DNA from: Laccaria trichodermophora
Taxonomy: Eukaryota > Basidiomycota > Agaricomycetes > Agaricales > Hydnangiaceae
Assembly: GCA_018417955.1 (NCBI GenBank)
Contig: JACTVC010000020.1
Location: 496,001-560,000, forward strand
DNA length: 64,000 nt
Reading direction: 5' to 3'
Every line of letters begins with the position of its first letter. The first letter of the stretch is position 1. A program made the translations under genes and the position numbers. Of this stretch, positions 1 to 11,164 are shown piece by piece. Below the pieces are notes generated by a model, which ran no database searches, was not told where the DNA came from, and worked only from the letters and a program-made list of their open reading frames with translations.

Positions 1-1477
1 GATTTGGCAGATAAGCTACAACATATTGCAACTCAGCTGGAGATTGGATCTCATCATGATGTTTTTTCTGAGCTTTTGGACAACAAGAAGAAGTTATCTA
101 TAGACCAGGAAGCAGCCCGACTCAATCGCCTTAATGAAGAATGGGATCAATCTATTCATGAAGTTAGAAAACTTCATGGATTTGAGGACTTTTCACGCCC
201 ATCCCTTTTCTCCTCACTCAAAGCAGCCGCATCAGAACATCCAGTGGTCATTCTCATTGCAAATGATGATAAAAGTCATTGCCTCATCATGAGATCAACA
301 GTGATCCATCACACACCTCTTCCAAAGTTAGGCACTCCAATGTTGAAGGCACTTGCTCTTATCACTCAGATAGCTGGCTCTCAGTCGCCAATATCACGAT
401 TGCTTGTTGATCAAACCCAAGACAAAATTATAAACCTTCTGGGAGAAGAGCGAGCAGGGAGGGTCAGCAGCAATACTCATCTTAGATCTTCAGATGACAT
501 GTTCAAAAGTGTTTTGCGGATGCTTTGGGATGAACTGGTGAAGCCAATCATTGATTTTCTTGATATTAAGGTCAGTCAATATATTTCTGCAAATAATCAA
601 CTTTACTTAGAGAATATTATAGAAATCAAATGAAATGACTGTCTTGCAATGGTGCCCAACTGGTCTTTTCACCTTCCTTCCCATCCATGCTGCAGGCTGC
701 TATGATGATGAGCTAGCTATTGATTGTGCCCCAGATTACTTCATTTCTTCATACACTCCAACCATAGGTGCACTTCTGGCCTTGGATTCGGCTCCCACAG
801 CCACCATTCAATCATTCCAAATGATGGCTGTGATCCAATCTGAAGGGCTGCCTTCTACACAAAGAGAGCTAGAAAACATTTGGCGACATGTGTCTTGTGA
901 AGCTCTCATTGAGTTGGGGGTCTCTGAAGTGCCTGCTAAAGTTGAAGCTGTTGCCTCTCGTCTTTCAAATGTGTCTATTGTTCACTTTGCATGCCATGGG
1001 AAGCAAGATTCACAGAACCCACTTGACAGTGGGCTCAAGCTCAATGATGGGCTACTCTGCATCTCAAGAATTATGAAAGAAAAGATGCCAAATGGATCAC
1101 TTGCCTTTCTCTGTGCTTGCGAGACAGCCAGGGGTGATCAAAATCTACCAGATGAGGCAATGAGCATAGGTGCAAGCTTGATCTTTTGTGGATTTCAGCG
1201 GGTTGTTGCTACTATGTGGTAGGTTGTTACTTGCATTGTTCCCTTGGAAATAAATTCTGAGAGTGTTAAATTGGCTAGGGAAATAATGGACAAAGATGGA
1301 CCTACTATTGTGGACACATTCTATGAGAAACTTTTCCGTGGCGGTCCTGATGGAAGACCAGCCCTTGAACCTGATATGACAAAGTCTGCTCTAGCCCTTC
1401 ACATTGCAGTGAAGAAACTTCGTTCACAGGGTGTTTCATTCCGTTGTTGGGTTCCCTTTATCCATATGGGCAAATAA
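1..1477 (+). CDS. CHAT-domain protein, 3' part of gene (5' end outside window)
   Basis: Caspase-like CHAT domain, a cysteine peptidase fold usually placed at the C-terminus of TPR proteins in basidiomycetes. The gene enters the window in frame at base 1. I read three exons, 1-570, 623-1218 and 1279-1477, joined by introns of 52 and 60 nt with GT..AG ends and consistent phase. The predicted catalytic pair is visible: His in HFACHG (codon 995-997) and Cys in ACETA (codon 1118-1120). The conserved GFQRVVATMW strand is split by the second intron. The product ends VPFIHMGK, normal for this family. It converges on an actin pseudogene 275 nt away and is nearly repeated at 14568-16088. Whether it carries N-terminal TPRs lies outside the window. 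The substrate is unknown; protease activity is inferred from the dyad only. Confidence 0.88.
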
Positions 1478-1752
1478 TATGGGTAGAATATTCTGTACTA
1501 CACATTTCAACTTCATTTGGAATATTTTTCATTTCTCCAAGGTAATTCTCATTCTGTCCCCAACTCTAAGGAGGGTTTCATGAAATGTGAATGACCCTCT
1601 ATTGAATTGAATTTGAATATGACTCTATACTTTCCAGGGTGATGGCCCATGATCTGCGGCCACGGTTTATACAATGTTTGTACAAAATCAGAAACTTCCA
1701 ATGGCAGATGGTGCACTAGTGATTGGTAGAATACTGAATATGAAAGTGCTCC

Positions 1753-3369
1753 TCAAAATGTGACTAGAAAATTTCTTTGAGTGTTAGAAAGGTGGGATGA
1801 ACAAGGGCAGAAGGCACGTACTGCAGTGAATGATGCCAGGACCTGACTCATCGTATTCTTGTTTAGAGCACCGCATGCTCCGGAACGTGCTAAGAGAGGC
1901 TAAAATCGACCCTCCAATCCAGACAGATTTCCTGCACTCGGGGGGCGCTACAGTCATGACCTACAATGAGAAGACTCTTTCAGCCCTAGTAGGCAAGCAA
2001 CCAAATGAGTTCAGACGAACCATAATGCTGGAGGGTGCGAGAACTGTGAGCTCCTGGATGCGATCAGCAATACCAGGGTACATGGTGGTCCCACCAGATA
2101 GGACAACATTGTTGTAGAGGTCACGGCGCACATCAAGATCACATTTATGAATCGAGGTGTAGATTAAGAGGTGGTCGTAGTGAGGTGATATTGTCGGTAG
2201 GCTTGACTTACAGTGTCTCGTGCAAACCAGCAGTCTCTGGTCCCAGTAAAGAAGGCCGAAATAGGGCCTCGGGGTTGCGGAATCTGGCAATCAAATGAAT
2301 ATGCCTGATTTCTGGATAGGATGGGCGAAACCTTACCTCTCATTCCCGATGGTGATAACTTAACCGTCAGGCAATCCGTAGTTGTTCTCAATCGAAGATG
2401 ACTCAGCAGCAATCTTGAGCTCCTGCTCAAAGTCAAGCGCGACATAACATAACTGCTCCTTGATGTCCCGCACAACTTCTCGCTCAGCCGTCGTGACAAA
2501 TGGATACCCATGTTCCAGCAAAATCTTGGTCATGTACTCAGTGAGATCTCGACCTGCGAAATCGATTCTCTGAATTGCATGTGGGAGGGCCAAGCCTTCG
2601 TAGATGGGAACGGCATGAGTGACACCATCGCCGGAGTGCAACACAATACCAGTGGTTCTGCCTGAGGCATAGAGAGCGAGACCGCTTGAATGGCGACACA
2701 GAATGCCGGCGCATTGAAAGTCTCGAACATTATTTGCGCCATCTTCCCGCGGTTAGCTTTGGGGTTGAGAGGTGCTTTTGTAAGGAGAACAGGATGCTCT
2801 TCTGGTGGTATGCGTAGTTCGTTATAAAAGGTGTGCTGCCAGATTTTTTCCATGTCGTCCCAGTTTGTGATAATGCCGTGCTCGATGGGATACCTTAACA
2901 TGAGCATACCATGTTTGGATTGAGCTTCGTCACTGCGTTGAAGTCAGATCAATCACTCCACTTTTCTTCGAGATCGGAATTCCTACGCAACGTAAGAGTC
3001 CTTCATGTTGAAGCCAGCCATTGCTATACAGTAGCGTGGACGACCAACGACGGATCTAACGAAAAGAGATATCGTAAATTTAGTTGAACTTGACGACACT
3101 AGGACCGACTTACGGAAAAACGACTGAAGGGGAATTATTACCTGAGGATACGGTCCATGTCAATCATTGATACATCGACGGAAACTGAGACAGTACCGGC
3201 AACTGCAGACGATGGTAATTAGCCTTTAGAATGAAGAAAATGAAGCGAGGTACATACATCCTGCCTTGCACACGCCAGAGCCATTGTCAATGACCTGAGC
3301 AGAATTGAATCTCAATGCTAATATAAGCAACTTCTGTGCACATACCACAGCAGTAAGATCATCGTTCAT
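1753..3369 (-). pseudogene. Divergent actin paralogue, decayed copy
   Basis: Actin family sequence on the minus strand from ATG 3367-3369 to the stop near 1753, with the same exon plan as the intact copy at 16369-18001, including the 6 nt microexon (TTGCCG) near 3200. Two lesions disable it. One base is missing near 2683, in the stretch encoding [10 protein letters not shown], which shifts the frame. A Gln codon after LPDG has become TAA near 2356. A 3 nt deletion also removes one residue near RIQKEL. The start encodes [21 protein letters not shown] follows after one intron. The exon structure is preserved, so it arose by DNA duplication and not by retrotransposition. It sits tail to tail with the CHAT gene, as its sister copy does. 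Expression is not excluded, but a full actin fold cannot be made. Confidence 0.88.
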
Positions 3370-3683
3370 TCCTCTGTTAGATGCTCGAAGAGGAAAGTTA
3401 AATCAGAGGGTTCTTGTTCGTCAACATCATCCTGAGGAAGTTTTGGATATTATATGGAGTTCAACCTCAGAGCCGCAGCAAGCATTGAACGTTGCATCCC
3501 GACTTGATGAGAGTAATGGCGACGTTTTGAACGCTGAGAGCTGCGAGCTGCGGGGTCAAGCTTTCAAAAATTGTCAGGTGCGGTGTGGGTAGGAATGGTA
3601 GCAATTATGAGTCCTTGGCGGAACCAAAAACCCGATTTTGATCGAAAGGTGGCACGATATGACGTCAAAATGCTCAGAATGAC

Positions 3684-4649
3684 GTGTCCCAAGGTTCGTC
3701 CAACGGTCCAAGAAGCAATGATCATCACGAGCGGTTCTCATCTACGCTTCAACGTCTGTCCAAGAAGATAATCATCGTAGGCGGGCACGGGAACGTAAGT
3801 TTCTCCGGTAAATTGGCCATGAAAATCATCGAAATGCACACCAAACAGGTCTCCCTTCGACTCGCACGACTCCTCTCCCCAACCCACTCAATAACCTCCC
3901 TAATCCGGAACCCAGACCACCAACAAGACATCCTCTCAACCTCCTCCAAACCCCTCCTACTCTCCCTTGAAGACGTCTCCGTCCCAGATCTAAGCAAGGC
4001 TTTTGAGGGGTACGACGTCGTCTATTTCTCTGCTGGCGCCGGAGGCAACGGCGGGGAAGAAAGGACCAAGAAAGTCGATTATGAAGGCGCCGTAAAGGTG
4101 TTTGATGCGATTGAGGGTATAACGACAGGGAGACCGAGGTTGATCTTGGTTTCTGCTGTGGATGTTAGAGATCCGGATAAAGTACCGGCGCACTATGCAA
4201 GTCTTTGTTTTTCATCTGCCTGGTCTTTCAGTTGAGAGATGACGCCGGGGGTGTAGAATGAAGATGACATCGCGCGGTCTAAAAGGATTCGTGCCGTGAT
4301 ACCCGCATATATGCACTGGAAGTACGAAGCCGACAAGAATCTGGTGAAACGCGATGCGTTCAAATGGACCATCGTCCGACCTGGGGGGTTAACGAATAAC
4401 CCTGGAACTGGGAAAGCGGACATTGGTAGGACGCATTTGGAAAAGACTATTTCTGTGAGTTCTTCTCCGACTTGCGATTGCGCATGTCTGATTTAATGCT
4501 AGAGAGACGACGTGGCCAAGGTTCTTGCTCTTCTTGTTGATAGAGAGGATGCGGCGGGCCTGGCTATCGATGTTGTGGGCGGGGATAACCCGATTGAAGA
4601 AGCTTTGAATGCGTTTATTGAAAAAGGGGAGACAGATTTTTTGGGATAA
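3684..4649 (+). CDS. NAD(P)-binding Rossmann protein, NmrA-like / atypical SDR
   Basis: Predicted cytosolic NAD(P)-binding protein of the NmrA/atypical short-chain dehydrogenase type, 267 aa from exons 3684-3794, 3849-4196, 4257-4454 and 4503-4649 (804 nt in frame). The dinucleotide-binding loop reads IIIVGGHGNVSLRLARLL, followed by SLIRNP, DVVYFSAGAGG, LILVSAVD and YMHWKYEADK, the usual order for this family, and it ends with the typical GETDFLG. No Tyr-x3-Lys catalytic pair is evident, so it may be a redox sensor or a reductase; the substrate is unknown. Intron 2 starts with GCAAGT, so it appears to be a GC-AG intron. An N-terminal extension of about 27 residues precedes the Rossmann strand and the true start may be later. 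It is divergently oriented from the actin pseudogene, with a gap of about 315 nt. Confidence 0.85.
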
Positions 4650-4879
4650 ACTCTTGGAAGCTCAAAACCGATACCATGACCTATCGTGTTCAATTGAAGT
4701 TGAATCAGAATTTGCGTGTACAGTACTTACAGTTTTGAAATCATTCATACCCATTTACATGGTTCGGACTGTCGTGTTATGGGTATCCTGTTTCCGGCGT
4801 TTTCTCGACGCAAAAACAAGCTGGCACTATTCCGATGCCAGAGGGTGTTATGGACCTGAATTACCAGCCCCTTCCAGGT

Positions 4880-6230
4880 AGGCTGGGGAATTTGATGGTC
4901 ATCCAGCATGAGCTTGAGAAGTTCGAGAAGGAACTGCAGCAGGAGAACGCGTCCGTCCCGGAACGGATAGCTGTCTCCTGAGCAAACGGTTTCCGGTTTT
5001 TCATGGAGAGCTATTTATGCAACGTCTGCATGGATTCCAACACTCGTGCCGCTCGAAAGTAGGGTTTCGACACCCATGTCCAATCATCTGGGCCTTGCCA
5101 AGTACATAGCAGAGAAACGTCGTGCCCGCCGCCACACGCCTCAGCCAGGACTAAGTATGGTAATAAGTATGAGTACAGTAATAAAAGGTTGGATAAGTAC
5201 CCACTTTAACAGATTCACCACAAGGTAAGTTGTGATCCTTCAACACAATGAGAGGGTTCTACTTTCTAGACATGGTCAAGTACTTGTAGTGGCGATTGAG
5301 GGCGATTCGGATTAGCATCTTTGAAGATCTTTGAGGTCTTCTCCCCAGTTGGTATTTCGGAGCCAGCATCCAAGTTTGTTGGGAAGTTACGTCGACGTCG
5401 GGTTTCGCATGGCCTCATTCACGCCCCACCCAAGCCAACTCGTTTTGTTGCTGACCATCATCGTTGTTTCGACCCCTTCTCGTCGTGGCCATCGTCCACC
5501 CCTCCTCCCGTCCAGTGACTTTGGAGCCGTCTTCCGTCAACGGTGTCCATATCACAAGTCGACCTGTAGCGGTCTGATGGAAGCTTTGGCCAACGAGCGA
5601 ACCCCTTCGATCGCCAGACTATTCAATTCGTGCCTGCCTGGGCTTGAAAACTTGACGAAGGCACAGCAGGAAGAGGGCACGTTCGTCCCGGAACGGATAG
5701 TTGTCTTCTGAGCAAAGGGTCTCCGGTTTTTCAGGGAGACTTTTATGACTCGTCTGGATGGATTCCATACGCTGTGCCGCTCGAAAGTAGGGCTTCGACA
5801 CGAACATGGCCCCATGCCCAATGATCTGGCCCTTGCCAGATACACAGCAGAGGAAAGTCGTGGCCACACGCCTCCGCCAGGTCTAAGTATGGTAATAAGT
5901 ATGAGCAAAGTAAAAATTTGATAAGTACCCACTTTCACAAAGGTTAACAGCTTCACTAGTAGGTTCGTGATCTTTCAACAAATGAGAACATCAACAGTCG
6001 CCGCATTCACGGAAATACAGTATCTAAGCTGGCTCGGTTTGTTGCTGACCACACTCGTTGTTTCTGCCCTTTCTCGTCGTCCCTATCGTCTACCCCTCCC
6101 CGGGAAGTGACTTCGGAGCCGTCTTCTGTCAAGCGCGGTGTCCATACCACAAGTCGACTTAAAGTGGTTCTGATGGAAGCTCTAACACTATTCAATTCGT
6201 GCCTATTAAGCCCTCTTCGTTCTTGTATAA
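4880..6230. repeat. Degenerate tandem repeat, two alternating segments
   Basis: Two segments alternate. Segment B lies at about 4915-5260 and 5645-5990 (shared words: CCCGGAACGGATAG, GCCGCTCGAAAGTAGGG, GGTAATAAGTATGAG). Segment A lies at about 5410-5640 and 6000-6225 (shared words: TTTGTTGCTGACCA, GGAGCCGTCTTC, CACAAGTCGAC, CTATTCAATTCGTGCCT). The order is B-A-B-A, so a unit of roughly 600-730 bp was duplicated and then decayed. Short reading frames here may be remains of a gene, but I do not recognise one. Confidence 0.7.
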
Positions 6231-7396
6231 GTCCTCCGATGAGCCGTATTGTTGTTCTACGATGAAAATGATAGTCACCAATGCGTAGAACATTTACATA
6301 AACAACTTGACTCACTGATGGTGTTTTCATAGAAAAAAATGGCGCAATATGCAGAGGTTAGGCTAGAGAGACGAGGTTGAAGGAAGTTGAGAACAAAGAC
6401 TCTAGATGGGTGACGAGATCAACGAAAGTACTTTTCTAGTTGCCAGAAAATCCAACCAGTGACATTTTCTTCCCAAACGTAACGCGTGGCGGCGACTGGT
6501 TTGCCTCCAGATACTACGCTTAGCAGGAAGCGTTAGCGTCAGTGCCAGGCGCGGTCCGTGGTCCGTTTTTTTTGGCTCTCCATCTACTGTGGGCGGCACC
6601 ATGGTTCCAAAGACAATGCCGACACAGAAAAACCTTTCATGATCTAATTCTGAGCGGATACTCGACCTGGCCTGAGGAGCTGTTTTCTTACTGATACGCT
6701 TTCTACGTTGAAAAGCTCTACAGCAGCAGGTGGAAGACAAAAAGGCGACTGCTGCCTAGGGACGAGTTGCTTGGACCTGTTGCCGTGGAAAGACATAAGC
6801 AGACGCGCTCGGAGATCGATAACAGGCTAAGGAGTAGATAGGTGACTAATTAGAACCGAGTTATAGGTCGAGAGAAGAAAAAGGACACACGGCTGCCACC
6901 ATGGTCAGTGATGGTCCAGGTATGCGGCAGGTTGGGAGTAATATCAGCGCGACTAAATTTCATTACCGATGGCGTCGATACTGGATTCCTGAGGGCGGAT
7001 TAGAGTTGGATTAGAGCAGCGAACAGACGGCTAAGAGGAAGGCTACACACCATGTTTCTGTACGAGCAATGACTTTCTGAATGAACGATGATTTGGCAAC
7101 TTCGTGATGTGTGAGAGTCTCGCGTCCTTCACAGACAAGTATAACAAAGACCTAAAGAAAGTTCAAGGACATAGAAGGCTGAGATGGTAAAGAGGAAACC
7201 TACGACGAATACCTTGTGCCAATGAATACCTTGTGCCAACAGAAGTTGGAGGAAGGAATAGCGTGCGAAGTAAGCTGTACGCCCAGCGTCTCTTGAGCGT
7301 CTAGTCTCTTACCTACAACCTTCATCTCAGCCAACTTCCACTGAACCTCTTTCTTGATCAACAAGCTTCAATCAACCTCTACAACATCTCGTCACC
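6231..7396. other. Intergenic, no gene recognised
   Basis: No convincing coding exon, RNA gene or transposon end was seen. A 112-codon minus-strand frame at 6402-6740 has no recognisable domain. The last 150 bases are C/T rich (ACTTCCACTGAACCTCTTTC and similar), as expected of a fungal promoter and 5' leader, and lead into ATG 7397. Confidence 0.5.
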
Positions 7397-8507
7397 ATGC
7401 CAGAGTCAAAATCACCCTCCGATAGTTCTCCGAAATCAGATGCGCCTTCCATCCAAGAGCCTGGATCTCATATTGTGGGAGCTCGCGTTCGTATCGCGAG
7501 TTAGGGAAATATCTTGGTGGTCGTTAACAATACTTCTACAGACTCCAGTTGGAGGAAGTGACTGTACCGAAGCCAGTGCACAGGGTGACCGTGCCGAAGC
7601 CAGTGCACAGGAGAGTCCTCAACTGGTACGTCCTTTACAACGTTCAATGCATCACGATAAGCTAATGAAGAGCAGGTCACGGATATCGGCCAAGCTGGAC
7701 GAACACCAGACACTGATAGGAACACCATCGCTACCGATGTAAGTAGATGACGTTGTCCCACGTCCCGAGATTGTGATTATGATGACCCATACTGCAGGAG
7801 TTTATTAACGATGGCGAGGATGATGTGTCCGGAATGATCAATCTTGCTGGCTTGCTCATGGCAGAATGCAAGGCAGGGTTACCACTTTCAGAGTTAGACC
7901 AAGCCGTCTTCCTGTTTCGTCAAGTTGTAGATAGCCGTCCAGCAGGACACCCACTCCACTGTGCTGCCAAGAGAGATCTCGCGTCCGTATTGAGTGTCAG
8001 ATTCATGTACACCAATCAGCGACATGATGTGATGGAATCTTTGACTCTTCGCAATGAGATAGTCAAGGGTTCGATTTTAGACCAAGAGGCGAGCCCGGAG
8101 GTGAGCGCATTTCATTCTTGACAACATATCTTAGCTTAGTGAAGATTAAGGCCAATACCGCCATCCGACTAGAGGACAAGACGGAGACAGAAGACACATC
8201 GGAACTGGCGAAGGGATTGTTGATGGACTTCCAGAAGTCAACTTCCCTTCACATTCTGAACACTATTGTCTTTCTTGCTCAACAGGCACTTGTGCAACTA
8301 TCAGCTGCATCTACTAGCCGGTTCATCACATTGATGACTCTGGTTGATGCATTATATGCCTGCTTTCACCATTCCTATGATCTGAGCAACCTAAATGAAG
8401 CAATTTCTAGTTTGCAAGATGCTAGCAAATGTTGCACAGAGCGAGATCAGCAAGAATTGAACATAAACTTCTGGATCTGTGGGCTGTTAGCAACATGATT
8501 TGATTTT

Positions 8508-10649
8508 ATGGGGGATATTTCTGATCTTCAAATGGCATCAGATTGGATGACCAAAGGCACTGAAACTTCCACAGGTATTCTGGAATTGCTTAAGTCTGCC
8601 AATGAACTTTGTAAATGGTTCACAAGGTCAGGTAACATGGCTGACCTGAATATAGCAATAACACTTTTTAGGAAAGGGATTGCAGAACTACCTCAGGGAA
8701 GTGAGAATTATGCAGCTGCTGTCAATAATCTTGCAAATGCACTGTTGACCCGATTCAAGCAAGGAGGTCAACAAAGTGATCTTAATGAAGTCATATCTCT
8801 GCACAGGCATGCTCTTGAGCTCTTCCTTCCACCCCATCCCAATCGATCCAGCTCACTCAACAATCTTGCTTCTGCACTGTCAACCCGATTTGAGCAAGAA
8901 GGTCAGCAAAGTGATCTTGATGAAGCCATTTTGCTGCACAGGCAAGCTCTTGAGCTCTTTCATCCATCCCATCCCCTTCAACCCATCTTGCTCAACAAGC
9001 TTGCAGCTGCTCTGTTGACTCGATTTGAGCAAGGAAGTCAGCGAAGTGATTTTGATGAAGCCATTTCTCTGCACAGGCAAGTTCTTGAGCTCTTCCTTCC
9101 ACTCCATCCCAATCAACCTGACTTGCTCAACAATCTTGCTTCTGTACTGTTGACTCAATTTGAGCAAGGAGGTCAGCAAAGTGATCTTGATGATGCTATT
9201 TCTCTGCACAGGCAAGCTCTTGAACTCCAACATCCACATTCCAATCAATCCAACACACTCAATGATCTTGCAAATGCACTGTGGACCCGATTTGAACAAA
9301 GAGGCCAGCAAAGTGATCTCAATGAAGCCATTTCTCTGCATAGGCAAGCTCTTAAGCTCCAACTTCCACCTCATTCCCTTCGATCCAGCTCACTCCACAA
9401 TCTTGCTTCTGCATTGTCAATCCGATTTCAGCAAGAAGGTCAGCAAAGTGATCTTGATGAAGCCATTTCTCTGTACAGGCAAGCTCTTAAGCTCTTCCTT
9501 CCACCCCACCCCAATCGATCTAGCTCACTCAACAATCTTGCTTCTGCACTGTCCACTCGATTTCGGCAAGGAGGTCAGCAAAGTGATCTTGATGAAGTCA
9601 TTCCTCTGTACAGGGAAGCTCTTGAGCTCCTCCATCCATCCCATTCCCTTCAACCCAGCATGCTTGACAATCTTGCTTCTGCACTGTTGACTCAATTTGA
9701 GCAAGGAGGTCAGCAAAGTGATCTAGATGATGCTATTTATCTGCATAGGCAAGCTCTTGAGCTCCAACTTCCCCATCCCAGTCGATCCAACACACTCAAC
9801 AATCTTGCAAATGCACTGTGGACCCGATTTGAACAAGGAGGTCAGCAAAGTGATCTCAATGAAGCCATTTCTCTCCATAGGCAAGCTCTTGAGCTCCGAC
9901 TTCCACCTGATCCCCTTCGATCCAGCTCACTTCACAATCTTGCTTCTGCACTGTCAACTCGATTTGAGCAAGGAGGTCAGCAAAGTGATCTTGACAAAGC
10001 CATTCCTCTCTACAGGGAAGCTCTCAAGCTCTCCCTTCCACCCAACCCCCTCCAATCCAGCTCACTCCACAATCTTGCTTCTGCACTGTTGACCCGATTT
10101 CGGCAAGAAGGTCAGCAAAGTGATCTTGATGAAGCCATTTCTCTGCACAGGCAAGCTCTTGAGCTCTTCCTTCCACCCCATCCCAATCGATCCAGCTCAC
10201 TCAACAATCTTGCAAATGCACTGTGGACCCGATTTGAGCAAGGAGGTCAGCAAAGTGATCTTGATGATGCCATTTCTCTGCACAGGCAAGCTCTCAAGCT
10301 CCGACTTCCACCCCATCCCAACCGATCCAGCTCACTCTCCAATCTTGCTTCTGCACTGTCAACCCAATTTCAGAAAGGAGGTCAGCAAAGTGATCTTAAT
10401 GAAGCAATGTCTCTATTTGTCATTGCTACCCAATACCCCTTCCAATCTCCATCTAATCGCCTCCATGTTGCAAGGAGATGGACACGTTATGCAGATAGAA
10501 ATCAACATAGCTCTGCAATTGATGCTTATGAAGCTTCCATACAGGCTTTACCACAGGTGGCTGCTCTGAGCTTGGATGTAGCATCACGACAGGATGCCAT
10601 GGCAGGCAGTGATTGTGAAGCGTTCACTCTGAACTTCTCGCATAGCTGA
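8508..10649 (+). CDS. TPR-repeat reading frame of the broken TPR-CHAT gene
   Basis: A 713-codon uninterrupted frame, the middle of the gene at 7397-16088. Two degenerate TPR helices (ISDLQMASDWM, MADLNIAITLF) precede 13 units with the pattern LNNLASAL..RFEQGGQQSDL-(D/N)-EAI-L-RQALEL, 45 residues each, a kinesin light chain-like TPR spacing. Such arrays form a superhelical protein-binding surface. The array ends with RWTRYADRNQHSSAIDAYEASIQALPQ, a linker usual before CHAT. The last 12 codons (CEAFTLNFSHS, stop) come from the LTR of the inserted element, giving an artificial C-terminus. The start at 8508 lies only 9 nt after the premature TGA, so reinitiation is possible but unproven. Confidence 0.75.
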   Translation: MGDISDLQMASDWMTKGTETSTGILELLKSANELCKWFTRSGNMADLNIAITLFRKGIAELPQGSENYAAAVNNLANALLTRFKQGGQQSDLNEVISLHRHALELFLPPHPNRSSSLNNLASALSTRFEQEGQQSDLDEAILLHRQALELFHPSHPLQPILLNKLAAALLTRFEQGSQRSDFDEAISLHRQVLELFLPLHPNQPDLLNNLASVLLTQFEQGGQQSDLDDAISLHRQALELQHPHSNQSNTLNDLANALWTRFEQRGQQSDLNEAISLHRQALKLQLPPHSLRSSSLHNLASALSIRFQQEGQQSDLDEAISLYRQALKLFLPPHPNRSSSLNNLASALSTRFRQGGQQSDLDEVIPLYREALELLHPSHSLQPSMLDNLASALLTQFEQGGQQSDLDDAIYLHRQALELQLPHPSRSNTLNNLANALWTRFEQGGQQSDLNEAISLHRQALELRLPPDPLRSSSLHNLASALSTRFEQGGQQSDLDKAIPLYREALKLSLPPNPLQSSSLHNLASALLTRFRQEGQQSDLDEAISLHRQALELFLPPHPNRSSSLNNLANALWTRFEQGGQQSDLDDAISLHRQALKLRLPPHPNRSSSLSNLASALSTQFQKGGQQSDLNEAMSLFVIATQYPFQSPSNRLHVARRWTRYADRNQHSSAIDAYEASIQALPQVAALSLDVASRQDAMAGSDCEAFTLNFSHS
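8720..10420 (+). repeat. Tandem TPR-coding array, 135 nt unit, 13 copies
   Basis: GGTCAGCAAAGTGAT recurs every 132-135 nt from 8763 to 10378. Units are near-identical at the DNA level, so the array expanded recently or is homogenised. A higher-order pattern is visible: unit 4 (LANALWTRFEQ with SNTLN) recurs as unit 8 and in part as unit 12, giving a four-unit (about 540 nt) super-repeat. Confidence 0.9.
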
Positions 10650-10932
10650 AGCCAAGAGGGAAGGAGGAGGCAAGAATGGGTGGATCTGGGATCAACACCC
10701 ATGAGTGAGCAATGAGCAGTTACAAGATACTCAGCTGGCCCAACATGATTATGCATACTGTAGGAAGTACAGTTATACAAAGCACTACATGTAGTGCAAG
10801 AGGATGGCAAGACTGCTGACAAGGTGGTGGTTCAAGACAAAAGATCAATATATTATGTAAGATATCCAAATCTAGCTATATACCACTGTTTGACTATGGC
10901 CTCTGGGCATTCCCTTCCAATCCTATATCACA
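10614..10932 (-). repeat. LTR, left copy of the 3.2 kb element
   Basis: 319 bp, TG...CA ends on both strands, reads identical to 13530-13848. It supplies the stop codon and last residues of the truncated TPR frame. Confidence 0.92.
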
Positions 10933-11164
10933 AAGCCCCCCAATGTCCAGAGGGCATGTAAGGAAAACAATGGTGGGGAAGAATAATAGAATAGAAATCC
11001 TCTTGCCCCCCAGAGTGAATATCAGGATAAAATGAGACCAAAAGGTAGCAAAGCAAAGAAGATGAATAAAAGAAAGAAAAAATTTGGCCCCAAATAATTT
11101 GCTATCTGGAAAGCTGGTCACTGTAAGCTCCCAGCTTAACCCAGAAATACCCATATGATCCTCC

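Noticed and set aside
1961..2907. Four separate minus-strand genes in the first actin region
   Set aside because: They are pieces of one actin pseudogene split by a frameshift, a stop and introns.
6402..6740. Minus-strand frame of 112 codons in the 6-7 kb gap
   Set aside because: No recognisable motif, composition like the surrounding non-coding DNA.
8880..9716. Long minus-strand and second-frame reading frames across the TPR array
   Set aside because: They are by-products of a 135 nt repeat, whose length is divisible by three, and contain only repeated low-information sequence.
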